A DNA stretch of 64,000 bases from Streptomyces sp. WAC05374 (GTDB lineage: Bacteria > Actinomycetota > Actinomycetes > Streptomycetales > Streptomycetaceae). A program made the translations under genes and the position numbers. The notes under the pieces were generated by a model. The model was not told where the DNA came from. It was given only the letters and a program-made list of their open reading frames with translations, and did no database searches. Location of the stretch: contig NZ_SMNQ01000023.1 of NCBI RefSeq assembly GCF_004353505.1, positions 1 through 64,000 on the forward strand, read 5' to 3'. How positions within the stretch are numbered: the stretch's first letter is position 1; each line of letters opens with the position of its first letter. Positions 11,117-20,247 of the stretch are shown piece after piece.

Positions 11117-11911
11117 ATGAGCGGAGCCGAGGAACCCGGGCCGGTCCCCGTCGGGCGGCTGCGCTTCGCGATGCCGCCCGCGCACGCCTCCGCCGCCGAC
11201 GAGCGGGCGTACCGCAAGCGGCGGCTGGCGGGCGCGCTGCGGCTGTTCGCACGGTTCGGGTACGAGGAGGGCGTCTCCGGGCACATCACCGCGCGCGACC
11301 CCGAGTTCCCCGACTGCTTCTGGGTGAACCCCTTCGGCGCGCCGCTCGACGGCCTCACCGCCGGTGACCTGATCCTCGTCAACGGCGACGGACAGGTCGT
11401 GCAGGGCACCGAGCACGTCAACCAGGCGGCGTTCACCGTGCACGCCGAGGTGCACCGGGCGCGGCCCGGGGTGGTGGCGGTGGCGCACGCCCATTCCCCG
11501 TACGGCCGGGCGCTGGCCGCGCTGGGGGAGCTGCTGGAGCCGATCACGCAGGAGGCGTGCGCGTTCTACGAGGACCACTGCCTGTACGACGCGTACACGG
11601 GCGTCGCCGTGGACCCCGCCGAGGGGCGGCGCGTCGCGGCCGCGCTGGGTGACCGCAAGGCGGTGGTGCTGCGCAACCACGGGCTGCTGACGGTCGGCGA
11701 CTCGGTCGACGCGGCGGCCTGGTGGTTCATCTCCATGGAGCGGTGCGCGGGGGTGCAGCTCACCGCGCGGGCGGCCGGGAAGCCGGTGCTGATCGCGCAC
11801 CGGGACGCGGTGGCGACGCGGGAGCGACTGGGCGGTGACCTGGTCGCCTGGATCAACTACCAGCCGCTGTGGCGTGGGATCAGCCGCTCCGATCCCGAAC
11901 TCCTGTCGTAG
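11117..11911 (+). CDS. Class II aldolase/adducin family protein
   Basis: A 264-residue member of the zinc-dependent class II aldolase fold (fuculose-1-phosphate aldolase and adducin-head family). Visible motifs are GVSGHITARDP near the phosphate-binding region, the metal-binding pair HAHSPYG, the catalytic-region glutamate context QEACAFYEDH, and the third metal histidine in VVLRNHGLLTVG. The actual sugar phosphate or other substrate cannot be told from the sequence. The ATG start is the first in the frame. It is divergent from the cupin gene, with about 77 nt between starts. Confidence 0.85.
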   Translation: MSGAEEPGPVPVGRLRFAMPPAHASAADERAYRKRRLAGALRLFARFGYEEGVSGHITARDPEFPDCFWVNPFGAPLDGLTAGDLILVNGDGQVVQGTEHVNQAAFTVHAEVHRARPGVVAVAHAHSPYGRALAALGELLEPITQEACAFYEDHCLYDAYTGVAVDPAEGRRVAAALGDRKAVVLRNHGLLTVGDSVDAAAWWFISMERCAGVQLTARAAGKPVLIAHRDAVATRERLGGDLVAWINYQPLWRGISRSDPELLS

Positions 11912-12043
11912 GTCGTCAACGCGGGGGTGCTGTTTTCACCCGTGTGTGAGGTGTGCGCGGGCGCCGGGCCGTGACTTTCATAGGAAAGAATTCCTTTTCC
12001 CTGTCGGGTGGTTGAGACGCTCGTCGACACGGAAGGGGCCGCC

Positions 12044-13261
12044 ATGGCGGTGCACGAGGCGGGGCGGTGCGGCGGATGTACGCACGAGGCGCGCGAGGAG
12101 CACCGGCGGGAGGTGGCCGCGTTCCGTGCCCGGCGCGACCGGCTCGCGGCGGGCGAGGGCGTCCCGGACCTCCCCGGCGGCGCGGCCCGGCGATGGGTGT
12201 CCGACCAGCTCGCCCAGCACGCGCGCACGGTCGCCGAACGGGGCCGGGCGCTCGGCGAGGCATGGCCGCACGCGGTCTGGCGCGGCACGCTCTACGCGGT
12301 GTGGGGCACCGTCGCGGTGCTGGCGGCCGCCGTGCCGGGGGCGTACGCGCTGACGGCACCGGACGGCGGCGGATGGACCGGCGCGCGCACGGCGGGGCCG
12401 GTCGCCGCGGTGGGCATGGGCGCCCTGCTGACCGCCGTGGCACGGGTGCACCGGGCGTACGGCGGGCTCCTCGCGCCCCTGATCGGCGAGGACAACCGGC
12501 TCTCCACCTCCCGCGCGGTGGCCGCCGCGTGGGTGCTCCTCACGGTGTACGCGGCGCTCCACCTCACCCTCCAGGGCGCCGCCGGGGGAGCGGTCCGGCC
12601 GGCCGGGGGCGACCGGCTGCTGACGGTGCTCGCCCTGGTGTGCGCGGCGGCCGTCGCCGCGCGCAGGATCGTGACCGTACGCCTCCTGGGGCAGCGGGTG
12701 CAGAAGGTGCGCGCCGAGCGGCCGCGCGCCGCCGACCTGCTGTGCGACGACGCCGGGCGGGGCAGCCTCGCCGACGCGCAGTACGTCCTGGTGTCGGCGT
12801 TCGCGGTGCTGTTCGCCGCCGCCCGGCTGGTCCGGCGCCCCGGCGAGCCGCCCGAGCTGCCGTGGGCGCTCGTCGCCCTGGTCGCCCTCTCCGCCGCCAC
12901 CTACCTGGCCGCCAAGTGCGCCGAGGGCGTCCGCCCGGTCATCCTCTCCGTGGTGCGCGCCCCGGAGGCCGGCGCCCCGGACGCCCCGATCCGCACGGGC
13001 GACGACATCGAGATCCGGGGCGCCGGATTCGTACCGCCCGGGGCGGCGAACCCCGCCCACCTCACCCGCACGGTCGTGCGCATCGGCCCCGTCCACGTCC
13101 AGGTGCCCCTCGTGCCGGCCCCGGGAGGCTTCACCAACCCCACGGACACCACCCTGACCGTCCCGGTCCCGGCGGAGGTGGCTCCGGGCTGGACGGACGT
13201 CCAGGTCGTCACCGCCTCGGGCGCCGTCACCAACCGCGTCGTCATCGACGTGTCCGCCTGA
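12044..13261 (+). CDS. Membrane protein with C-terminal IPT/TIG-like domain, function unknown
   Basis: A 405-residue protein. The N-terminus is charged and His/Cys-containing (CGGCTHEAREEHRREV) and is followed by about five or six hydrophobic helices between residues 80 and 300. The last 110 residues form a soluble domain with GDDIEIRGAGF and VTNRVVIDV motifs, resembling an IPT/TIG immunoglobulin-like fold. The start at 12044 is chosen because GAAGGGG lies 5-6 nt upstream; a GTG 36 nt earlier in the same frame is possible but has no such site. I do not recognise a named family. The 132-nt upstream region contains an AT-rich imperfect palindrome around GGAAAGAATTCC. Confidence 0.75.
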   Translation: MAVHEAGRCGGCTHEAREEHRREVAAFRARRDRLAAGEGVPDLPGGAARRWVSDQLAQHARTVAERGRALGEAWPHAVWRGTLYAVWGTVAVLAAAVPGAYALTAPDGGGWTGARTAGPVAAVGMGALLTAVARVHRAYGGLLAPLIGEDNRLSTSRAVAAAWVLLTVYAALHLTLQGAAGGAVRPAGGDRLLTVLALVCAAAVAARRIVTVRLLGQRVQKVRAERPRAADLLCDDAGRGSLADAQYVLVSAFAVLFAAARLVRRPGEPPELPWALVALVALSAATYLAAKCAEGVRPVILSVVRAPEAGAPDAPIRTGDDIEIRGAGFVPPGAANPAHLTRTVVRIGPVHVQVPLVPAPGGFTNPTDTTLTVPVPAEVAPGWTDVQVVTASGAVTNRVVIDVSA

Positions 13262-13390
13262 GCCGGCGGCGTGTCCGCCCGGCCGTCGCGGGCCGCCGGC
13301 ATGAACCGGTGCCCGGCCCGCCGCGTATCCATGGGCGGGGATGCCGAGGAGAATCGGTTCCGGGGACCCGTGTGGAGAGGCAGGCCGGCG

Positions 13391-13909
13391 ATGACGCACA
13401 CCTACCGGACGACGGCGACGTACGGGGACGCCGGTGGACCGGGCGGCTGGAGAGCCACCGCGTCCCGGTACGCGCTGCTGCCGCTGAGGGTCTTCCTCGG
13501 CGTCACGTTCATCTACGCCGGGCTCGACAAACTCACCGACGACGCCTTCCTGGCGGCCTCCGGGACCGGCTCGATCGGCGAGACCATGCGCTCCGTGCGG
13601 GACTCCTCCGCCGTGCCCTGGCTCGTCGACCTGGCGCTGAAGAACCCCGAGGGCTTCGGATACGGCATCGCCCTCGGCGAAGTGGCCGTCGGCATCGGCA
13701 CGCTCGCCGGGCTGCTGGCCCGGCTCGCCGCCCTGGGCGGGGCGCTGATCTCGCTCAGCCTGTGGCTGACCGTGAGCTGGCAGTCCGACCCCTACTACTA
13801 CGGCAACGACCTGGCCTACCTGATGGCCTGGCTGCCGCTGGTGCTGGCCGGCGCCCCGCTGCTGTCGCTGGACGCGGCCCTGGCGGCGCGGCGGCGCCGG
13901 GCGCGGTAG
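13391..13909 (+). CDS. DoxX-family integral membrane protein
   Basis: A 172-residue protein with four predicted transmembrane helices and the DoxX signature region RVFLGVTFIYAGLDKL near the first helix. DoxX-type proteins are small quinone-interacting or redox-associated membrane components; the precise role is not established here. The ATG at 13391 has GGAGAGG upstream at 10 nt. Its 3' end overlaps the convergent gene at 13816-14118 by 94 nt, an unusually long convergent overlap. Confidence 0.82.
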   Translation: MTHTYRTTATYGDAGGPGGWRATASRYALLPLRVFLGVTFIYAGLDKLTDDAFLAASGTGSIGETMRSVRDSSAVPWLVDLALKNPEGFGYGIALGEVAVGIGTLAGLLARLAALGGALISLSLWLTVSWQSDPYYYGNDLAYLMAWLPLVLAGAPLLSLDAALAARRRRAR

Positions 13910-14118
13910 CCGATCCAGCCGGCCATGCCCGCCAGGACCAGCCCCGCGCACAGCAGCGGCAGCGCCGCGTACCACGGCGTCTCCCAGGAGCCCGCCGCGT
14001 CACCCGCGTACAGCGCCGCGACGGCCAGTCCGGTGGCGCCCAGGACCAGCCGGCCGGGGCGGAACTCGTGGCGCCATTCGCCGCGCCGTCCGGGCACGGC
14101 CGTGTCATGACCCGGCAC
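13816..14118 (-). CDS. Small membrane protein, function unknown
   Basis: A 100-residue protein with two hydrophobic helices (LVLGATGLAVAALYAG and WYAALPLLCAGLVLAGMAGW), flanked by Arg-rich segments. The GTG at 14118 overlaps the end of the upstream PspC gene by 14 nt, so the two are probably translationally coupled. A competing ATG at 14108 in another frame would overlap the PspC stop as ATGA, but it encodes an Arg/Pro-rich product with no helices and is taken as a shadow. The C-terminus overlaps the DoxX gene on the other strand. Confidence 0.6.
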   Translation of the reverse strand: MPGHDTAVPGRRGEWRHEFRPGRLVLGATGLAVAALYAGDAAGSWETPWYAALPLLCAGLVLAGMAGWIGYRARRRRAARAASSDSSGAPASTSGSQAIR

Positions 14119-15409
14119 GGGAGACCTCCACCTGTCCGAGCCCGACCTCCAGGGTGAGATCGAGCGTGCCCGCCGGGCTCACGCCCCGGGGCGGGGCGAT
14201 CGTGCGGGTGACGTCGTGGTCCGGGGCGACGTCGATGTCCTCGGCGGGCTCCGACGGCAGGCGAAGGTCGCCGAGGCCCACCTGGGCGTGCACCTTCACG
14301 GTCACGTTCCGCGGGACGACGACGTGGAGCCGGCCCGCGCCGACCTCGGCGGCGGTGCGCTCCGCACGCCCGGCCGGAACGGCCAGTCCGGACAGGTCCA
14401 GGGTGCCGGTGCCGGTGCCCAGTTCGTACCGGGGGCGCAAGTCCGCCGCGGTCGCCGGGCTCCATTGCGCACGTATCCACTCCGTACCGATCTGCCGGGG
14501 TATCAGCGAGGCCCCCGCCAGCAGCACCGCCGTGACCACCGTCATGACGACCGTCCCCGCGCCCGTCCGGCCCAGGAACGCCCCGGCCACCAGCCCTAGC
14601 GCGAACACCACCAGCGCGCACACCAGCCCGGTCTGGAGGCAGACCCCGAGGGGCTGCGACCCCCACGGCAGCGCCGTGCCCAGCCCGCCCGCGACCAGCG
14701 CCAGCAGCAGGACCGCGCCGCCCATGGACCGGGGGCCGCGGGCCGGCGCCGCCTTCCCCGCCGCCCCGGGGCTCTTCGCGGGGCGCGCGAGGATCGCGTC
14801 CTCCACGCCCGCGCCGTCCTCCGGCCCCCACAGGTAGCCGAGCGGCACCGGCCCCGACGTACCGTCCTTGACGATCGGCTCGCGCCACCACGAGGGGGAC
14901 TCCGGCGGCGGCGGTGCCTTCGTCTCCGGCGGCGCCTCCGCCACCGTGTGCACCGTCACCGGGTCCGCCACCGCCTCGTGCGCCTCGACCAGCCTGCGCC
15001 GCCGCGACCACACGGCCGCCCCGCTGACCGCGAGGATCAGCAGCAGCGAGAAGGAGACGGTGCTGCCGTTGCCCAGCATCGACAGGAACAGCCCGCAGCC
15101 GGCCAGCGCCATGAGCAGGGCGATCAGCGAGGCGCCGTCGACCCGGCCCGTCACCAGCCGCCGCGCCTCGTTCTCGTCCTCGTCGTCCGCGGCGATCAGC
15201 AGCCAGGCGAAGCCGTAGAACACCAGGCCGAGACCCCCGGTCACCGCCAGCACGCCGGTCACCACCCGGAAGACCACCGGGTCCAGGTCGTAGTACCGCC
15301 CGAGCCCGCCGCAGACGCCCGCCACCACCTTCCGGCGCGGTGCGCGCCGCAGCGGCGGGTGGGGTGGTGCCGCTCCGGCCTCGGCGGGAGCGGGGGGCGT
15401 ACGCGTCAT
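14105..15409 (-). CDS. PspC-domain membrane protein with C-terminal beta-rich domain
   Basis: A 434-residue protein. A PspC domain (about residues 20-75, KVVAGVCGGLGRYYDLDP and following helix) is followed by further helices around 90-140 and 230-300, and a C-terminal DUF2154/LiaF-like soluble domain with GTLDLSGLAVP and VKVHAQVGLGDL. PspC and LiaF domains occur together in envelope-stress sensing. It lies back-to-back with a histidine kinase that also carries a PspC domain, so the two transcription units probably form one envelope-stress module. The ATG at 15409 has no strong ribosome site. The 291-nt divergent intergenic region is GC-rich with degenerate GGGCGGG runs and no clear promoter. 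Confidence 0.8.
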   Translation of the reverse strand: MTRTPPAPAEAGAAPPHPPLRRAPRRKVVAGVCGGLGRYYDLDPVVFRVVTGVLAVTGGLGLVFYGFAWLLIAADDEDENEARRLVTGRVDGASLIALLMALAGCGLFLSMLGNGSTVSFSLLLILAVSGAAVWSRRRRLVEAHEAVADPVTVHTVAEAPPETKAPPPPESPSWWREPIVKDGTSGPVPLGYLWGPEDGAGVEDAILARPAKSPGAAGKAAPARGPRSMGGAVLLLALVAGGLGTALPWGSQPLGVCLQTGLVCALVVFALGLVAGAFLGRTGAGTVVMTVVTAVLLAGASLIPRQIGTEWIRAQWSPATAADLRPRYELGTGTGTLDLSGLAVPAGRAERTAAEVGAGRLHVVVPRNVTVKVHAQVGLGDLRLPSEPAEDIDVAPDHDVTRTIAPPRGVSPAGTLDLTLEVGLGQVEVSRAGS

Positions 15410-15700
15410 ACGTCCATGGTGACGGCCCGTGAGCCCCGTCGGCACCTTCCGCGACCCTGGCCCGTCCCTGATATTGGGCCTCGGAAGCGCCCGGAGCGCC
15501 CGGGCCGGCGGGCAGGTCGAACAAGGGCCGGCGGGCGGGTCGGCACCCGGGCGGGCGGCCGGGTCGCGCCCGGGTTCATGGGCGGGTCACGGGGAGGCCC
15601 CCGGGCAGGCGCACCAGGCAGGCCCTGGGCGGGTCTTCTCAGGGTCGGGTGAGGGTCGGCCCCTGATGTCCGGCGCCGGTCGCCATGTGACCATCGGGGC

Positions 15701-16975
15701 ATGCCAGTCGCCGCCCGCCCGCCCGAGACGACCGACGAACCACCCGTGCGCAGGCTCTACCGCAGCGCCGACGGGCGGATGCTCGGCGGTGTCGCCCGCG
15801 GCCTGGCCGGGCACCTGGGGCTGCCGGTCATCTGGGTGCGCCTCGTCTTCCTCGCCCTGTTCATGGCCGACGGCCTCGGCGTGCTGGTCTACGCCGTCTT
15901 CTGGATCGTCGTCCCGCTGGGCGTCGGGGGCAGGTCCGCCGAACACCGCTCGGTCTTCGAGACGACGCCCGACGGGCGGCGCAGGCTCCGCAAGCCCGAC
16001 AAGGGCCAGGTCGTCGCGCTCGTCGCGCTCACGGTCGGCGCGATCGGCTTCGTCACCAGCGTCGATGTCGGCGGCGCCGCCAACCGGTACGTGTGGCCGA
16101 TGCTGCTCGTCGGCGTCGGTGTCGTCCTGGTGTGGCGGCAGGCGGACAACGCGCGGCGGGCGAGCTGGACCGAGCCCGGCCGCCGCAAACGGCTCTTCCA
16201 GCTCGTGCGGGGCCTGGCCGGGGTCGCGCTCGTCGGCATGGGCCTGACGGTCTTCATGGTGGTGCGCGGCTCCGCCGCCCAGCTCGGCACCGCGCTCACC
16301 GCCGCGATGGCCGTCCTCGCCGGGATCGCCCTGCTCGCCGGACCGTGGCTGGTGCGGATGTCGCAGGACCTCTCCGAGGAGCGCACCATGCGCATCCGCG
16401 CCCAGGAGCGGGCCGAGGTCGCCGCCCACGTGCACGACTCCGTCCTGCACACCCTCACCCTGATACAGCGCAACGCCGACGACCCCGGCGAGGTCCGCCG
16501 GCTCGCCCGCGCGCAGGAGCGCGAGCTGCGCAACTGGCTGTACCGGCCGGAGGGCACCGGCAAGGACGAGGACCAGGAGCCGGACACGCTCGCCGAGGCG
16601 GTCAGGAGGACCGCCGCCGAGGTCGAGGACAAGCACGGGGTGCCCCTGGAGGTGGTGGTCGTCGGCGACTGCCCGCTCGACGAAGGGCTGGCGGCCCAGA
16701 TGCAGGCCGCCCGCGAAGCCATGGTCAACGCCGCCAAGTACGGTGGCGGTGGCGGGGCGGTGCAGGTGTACGCGGAGGTCGAGGGCCGGACGGTCTTCGT
16801 GTCCGTACGGGACCGGGGGCCGGGCTTCGACCTCGATTCCGTCCCCGCCGACCGGATGGGCGTACGAGAATCGATCATCGGCCGGATGCGGCGCAACGGC
16901 GGCACCGCGCGGCTGCGGTCGGTGCCGGGCGACGGCACCGAAGTGGAGCTGGAGATGGAGAGGGCGGACGCATGA
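15701..16975 (+). CDS. PspC-domain sensor histidine kinase
   Basis: A 424-residue membrane kinase. The N-terminal PspC domain (RMLGGVARGLAGHLGLPV, residues 25-75) is followed by several more membrane helices to about residue 225, a HisKA_3 dimerisation domain with the likely phospho-acceptor His245 in HVHDSVLHTL, and an HATPase domain with N-box AREAMVNAAKYG and G-box DRGPGFD. It belongs to the NarL-type two-component class and would phosphorylate the response regulator encoded immediately downstream (4-nt overlap). The family context suggests it monitors membrane or envelope stress. Confidence 0.9.
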   Translation: MPVAARPPETTDEPPVRRLYRSADGRMLGGVARGLAGHLGLPVIWVRLVFLALFMADGLGVLVYAVFWIVVPLGVGGRSAEHRSVFETTPDGRRRLRKPDKGQVVALVALTVGAIGFVTSVDVGGAANRYVWPMLLVGVGVVLVWRQADNARRASWTEPGRRKRLFQLVRGLAGVALVGMGLTVFMVVRGSAAQLGTALTAAMAVLAGIALLAGPWLVRMSQDLSEERTMRIRAQERAEVAAHVHDSVLHTLTLIQRNADDPGEVRRLARAQERELRNWLYRPEGTGKDEDQEPDTLAEAVRRTAAEVEDKHGVPLEVVVVGDCPLDEGLAAQMQAAREAMVNAAKYGGGGGAVQVYAEVEGRTVFVSVRDRGPGFDLDSVPADRMGVRESIIGRMRRNGGTARLRSVPGDGTEVELEMERADA

Positions 16976-17676
16976 CCGACGAGACGACGACTGCTGACGC
17001 GACCGCCGGCGCGGGACGTCGGGTACGGGTCGTGCTGGTCGACGACCACCGGATGTTCCGCACCGGCGTGCGGGCCGAGATCGGCCGGACCGACACGACG
17101 GGCGTCGAGGTGGTCGGCGAGGCCGCCGACGTGGACCAGGCGGTGGCCGTGATCACCGCGACCCGCCCCGAGGTGGTCCTCCTCGACGTCCACCTGCCCG
17201 GCGGCGGCGGTGTCGAGGTGCTGCGGCGCTGCGCGGCCCTGATGGCGGCCCCCGAGGACCCGGTCCGGTTCCTGGCGCTGTCCGTCTCGGACGCCGCCGA
17301 GGACGTCATCGGCGTCATCCGGGGCGGTGCCCGGGGGTACGTCACCAAGACGATCACGGGCACCGACCTCGTCGACTCGATCTTCCGGGTCCAGGAGGGC
17401 GACGCCGTGTTCTCGCCCCGGCTGGCGGGCTTCGTGCTGGACGCGTTCGCCTCCACCGACGCTCCGCCGGTCGACGAGGACCTGGACCGGCTCACCCAGC
17501 GTGAGCGGGAGGTGCTGCGGCTGATCGCCCGCGGTTACGCGTACAAGGAGATCGCCAAGCAGCTCTTCATCTCGGTGAAGACGGTCGAGTCGCACGTCTC
17601 GGCGGTGCTGCGCAAGCTCCAGCTCTCCAACCGGCACGAGCTGACCCGCTGGGCGACGGCCCGCCGTCTGGTCTGA
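16972..17676 (+). CDS. NarL/LuxR-family response regulator
   Basis: A 234-residue DNA-binding regulator paired with the kinase upstream; the ATG overlaps the kinase stop as ATGA. The receiver domain has the acidic pair DDH near residue 24 and the phospho-acceptor Asp72 in LLDVHLPG, with the switch residues in LALSVSD and the Lys in YVTKTI. The C-terminal LuxR-type helix-turn-helix spans about residues 165-228 (TQREREVLRLIARGYAYKEI). Its targets are unknown; the divergent PspC membrane protein is a natural candidate. Confidence 0.93.
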   Translation: MTDETTTADATAGAGRRVRVVLVDDHRMFRTGVRAEIGRTDTTGVEVVGEAADVDQAVAVITATRPEVVLLDVHLPGGGGVEVLRRCAALMAAPEDPVRFLALSVSDAAEDVIGVIRGGARGYVTKTITGTDLVDSIFRVQEGDAVFSPRLAGFVLDAFASTDAPPVDEDLDRLTQREREVLRLIARGYAYKEIAKQLFISVKTVESHVSAVLRKLQLSNRHELTRWATARRLV

Positions 17677-17765
17677 CCCCGCCCGGGGCGACGGGGGTAT
17701 TTGTGAGGTAACCGGTACATAGGAGCGGCAACCAGCACGGCACAGGTCCCCTCCTACTCACCGTG

Positions 17766-19097
17766 ATGAGCCTGACAGGTACCCCCTTCCTCGTGACCGC
17801 GATCGTGCTGGCCGTGATCGCCGTCCTGCTGCCCCTGGCGCTGTGGAGCCGTGTGCGCGGCCCCGCCGTCGTCCGGGGCGCTGTGCGGCTGGGCATGGTG
17901 GCCTTCGCTCAGCTCACGGCGATCGTCGTGGTGTTCGTGGCGGTGAACAACGTCAACGGGTTGTACGACAGTTGGGACGACCTGCTGGGCACCAGCGACC
18001 ACGTCGACTCCGCCATTGACCTCGGCCCCGACGGGCTCGGCGGCAAGCGCATCTCCGACCTGCCGAAGGTCCGGCAGACCTTCACCCCCGTCGACGACCC
18101 CACCATGGGCCCCGGCGTGCGCAGAACCGTCCTCAAGGGCGGGCTGTCGGGGGTGAAGGCCGAGGTGTACGTCTGGCTGCCGCCGCAGTACGACGACCCC
18201 GCCTACCGGGACAAGAAGTTCCCCGTCGTGGAGCTGCTCTCCGGCTTCCCCGGCTCGCCGAAGTCGTGGTTCGTCGGCATGCGGGCCAACACGCAGCTCG
18301 AGCCACTGATGCGGAACGGCACCGTCGAACCGTTCATCCTCGTGGCGCCGCGCAGCCACCTGCTCGGCCACACCGACACCGGCTGCGCCAACGTGCCCGG
18401 GAAGATCAACGCCGACACCTGGCTCAGTGTCGACGTGCGCAAGATGGTCATGGACAACTTCCGCGCCTCCCAGGCCGCCGACGGCTGGGCGGTCACGGGG
18501 TTCTCGTCGGGCGCCCACTGCGCCGCGAAGCTGGCCATCGCCCACCCCGACCGCTACCGGTACGGCGTCAGCATGTCCGGCTACAACGACCCGGCCGCCG
18601 AGCCGTCCTCGCTCACCGGCAAGGACCCCGAGCTGCGGCACGCGCACAACCCGCTCACCATGCTCCGCAACGCCCCCGTCCCGCCCCGCGTGACGCTGCT
18701 GATGACCGGCGACGGCAACGACGGCTACCGGCAGGGCGTCGCGCTGCGGGAGGCGTCCAGGGCGCCGACGCGCGTCGACGTCCAGCAGGTGTACGGCGGC
18801 CACCGGGTCAGCACGTGGGTGCGCGAGGTGCCGTCGGTCTTCCAGTGGCTGACGCAGCAGTTCCGCGCCGAGGGCGCCGGCGCGGGGCAGGCGCCGGACC
18901 AGGGCTCGGCCGGGGCGGGCGAGGGGTCCGCAGGGGCGGACCAGGGCTCGGCCGGGGCGGGTACGGATTCCGCCGGGCCGGGTGCCGGGGCGGGTACGGA
19001 TTCCGCCGGGCCGGGTGCCGGGGCGGGTACGGATTCCGCCGGGCCGGGTGCCGGGGCCGGGGCGGGCACGGGCGCCCTGTCCGCCCGGCGGCGGTAG
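17766..19097 (+). CDS. Membrane-anchored alpha/beta-hydrolase (esterase D/antigen-85-like) with repeat tail
   Basis: A 443-residue protein with two N-terminal hydrophobic helices (residues 8-27 and 42-60), an extracytoplasmic esterase domain and a low-complexity C-terminus. The nucleophile is probably Ser247 in GFSSG, with the partner Asp in MTGDGND and His in YGGHRVSTW. The fold resembles the putative-esterase family that includes mycolyltransferases and S-formylglutathione hydrolase. The last 75 residues are Ala/Gly/Ser repeats encoded partly by a perfect 33-nt tandem array (18951-19049). The start is ATG 17766 or the GTG just before it. Confidence 0.82.
   Translation: MSLTGTPFLVTAIVLAVIAVLLPLALWSRVRGPAVVRGAVRLGMVAFAQLTAIVVVFVAVNNVNGLYDSWDDLLGTSDHVDSAIDLGPDGLGGKRISDLPKVRQTFTPVDDPTMGPGVRRTVLKGGLSGVKAEVYVWLPPQYDDPAYRDKKFPVVELLSGFPGSPKSWFVGMRANTQLEPLMRNGTVEPFILVAPRSHLLGHTDTGCANVPGKINADTWLSVDVRKMVMDNFRASQAADGWAVTGFSSGAHCAAKLAIAHPDRYRYGVSMSGYNDPAAEPSSLTGKDPELRHAHNPLTMLRNAPVPPRVTLLMTGDGNDGYRQGVALREASRAPTRVDVQQVYGGHRVSTWVREVPSVFQWLTQQFRAEGAGAGQAPDQGSAGAGEGSAGADQGSAGAGTDSAGPGAGAGTDSAGPGAGAGTDSAGPGAGAGAGTGALSARRR
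18951..19049 (+). repeat. Three perfect 33-nt tandem repeats inside the esterase gene
   Basis: Three identical 33-nt copies (18951-18983, 18984-19016, 19017-19049) encode an 11-residue unit AGAGTDSAGPG. Degenerate related copies lie on both sides. Such arrays change copy number by slippage, so the surface tail of the esterase may vary between strains. Confidence 0.9.
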
Positions 19098-19215
19098 TGG
19101 CACCGGGCGCCGGTAGGGGCATCCGGCGGCCGAGGGCCACCTGGCGCCGTAGGGACATCCGGCGCCGTAAGGCCCCATGCCATGCCCATCCCGCCCATCC
19201 CGCCCCTCACACCCC

Positions 19216-20247
19216 TCACGCCACGCGGGTCGCGCCCGCCCACGGCATCTCGTCGATCGGCGCGATCCGCACCGGGGCGCCCGGACGGGGGGCGTGGATC
19301 ATCTTGCCGTCCCCGATGTAGAGGCCCACGTGGCTGATGCCGGAGTAGAAGAACACCAGGTCGCCGGGGGCGAGCGCCGAGCGGGGCACGCGCCGGCCGG
19401 CGTCGATCTGGGTGTACGTGGTGCGGGGCAGCGACACCCCGGCGGAGCGCCAGGCCGCCTGGGTGAGCCCCGAGCAGTCGAAGGCCGACGGGCCGGTCGC
19501 GCCCCACACGTACGGCTTGCCGAGCGCGCCGTACGCGTACGCGATGGCCTGCGCGGCGCGCGGACCGGCGGCCGGGACCGTGCCCCGCGGCGCCGTGCCG
19601 GAAGGGGCGGCGGAGGGGGTGGCGGAGCCGTCGTACGCGGCGCGCTGGGCGGCCGTCAGCCGGGCGAGGAGCTTCTCGGCGGCGGCGATCCTGGCGCGGA
19701 CGGCCGCCCGGTGGCGGCCCAGCTCGGCCTGGCGGGCCGCGAGGTCACGCTGCCGTCCGGCGGCCTCGGCACGCAGCCGCGCCAGCTCGGCGAGCTGCCC
19801 CTGGACGGCGCCGACGGCCGCGGCCTGGCGGTCGCCGACCCGTTCCGCGAGGGCGGCGCCCCGCAGGTACGCACCGGGGTCGGTGGACAGCGCGAGCTGA
19901 ACGGCCGGGTCGAGGCCACCCGTCCGGTACTGGGCGGTGGCCACGGAACCGAGCGCGTTGCGGGCGGCGTTGAGGCGGGCGGTCCGGCGGGCGGCCTCGT
20001 CGCGCAGGGCGTCCAGGGCGGCGCGCGCCCGGTCCGTCTCCTCCTTGGCGCCGTTGTACTTCTCGGTGGCCTCCTCGGCCTCCTGGTACAGGCGGTCGGC
20101 CCTCGCCTTCACCTGGGCGGGGGTGAGGTGGGGCTCGGCGTACCCGGACCCCTCGAAGACGGTGGCGGCGGCCGCCCCGGCGAGCGCGAGGGTGAGCGCC
20201 GTGCGGCCGCTCACGGGGTGCGGCGTGGGTTTCCGGTGCGCTGCCAC
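19216..20247 (-). CDS. Secreted NlpC/P60 peptidoglycan endopeptidase
   Basis: A 343-residue secreted wall hydrolase cleaving peptide stems of peptidoglycan. It has an N-terminal signal region, a long coiled coil (about residues 40-205, rich in Ala/Arg/Glu), a short linker and the catalytic NlpC/P60 domain (about 225-343). The nucleophile is Cys258 in FDCSGLTQ, the catalytic His is in ISHVGLY, and DGKMIHAP closes the domain. The GTG start has GGGAAGGG upstream. The 255-nt upstream region shows no riboswitch, unlike the paralogue at 22235. The region downstream (19098-19215) has imperfect GGCGCCGTAGGG-type repeats. Confidence 0.9.
   Translation of the reverse strand: MAAHRKPTPHPVSGRTALTLALAGAAAATVFEGSGYAEPHLTPAQVKARADRLYQEAEEATEKYNGAKEETDRARAALDALRDEAARRTARLNAARNALGSVATAQYRTGGLDPAVQLALSTDPGAYLRGAALAERVGDRQAAAVGAVQGQLAELARLRAEAAGRQRDLAARQAELGRHRAAVRARIAAAEKLLARLTAAQRAAYDGSATPSAAPSGTAPRGTVPAAGPRAAQAIAYAYGALGKPYVWGATGPSAFDCSGLTQAAWRSAGVSLPRTTYTQIDAGRRVPRSALAPGDLVFFYSGISHVGLYIGDGKMIHAPRPGAPVRIAPIDEMPWAGATRVA

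Noticed and set aside
14105..14108. ATGA overlap suggesting the gene after PspC starts at ATG 14108
   Set aside because: That frame encodes an Arg/Pro/Trp-rich product with no helices; the GTG frame at 14118 encodes two clear membrane helices.
13755..15524. 589-codon minus-strand frame over the PspC gene
   Set aside because: Out-of-frame shadow of the PspC-domain gene with no recognisable domain.
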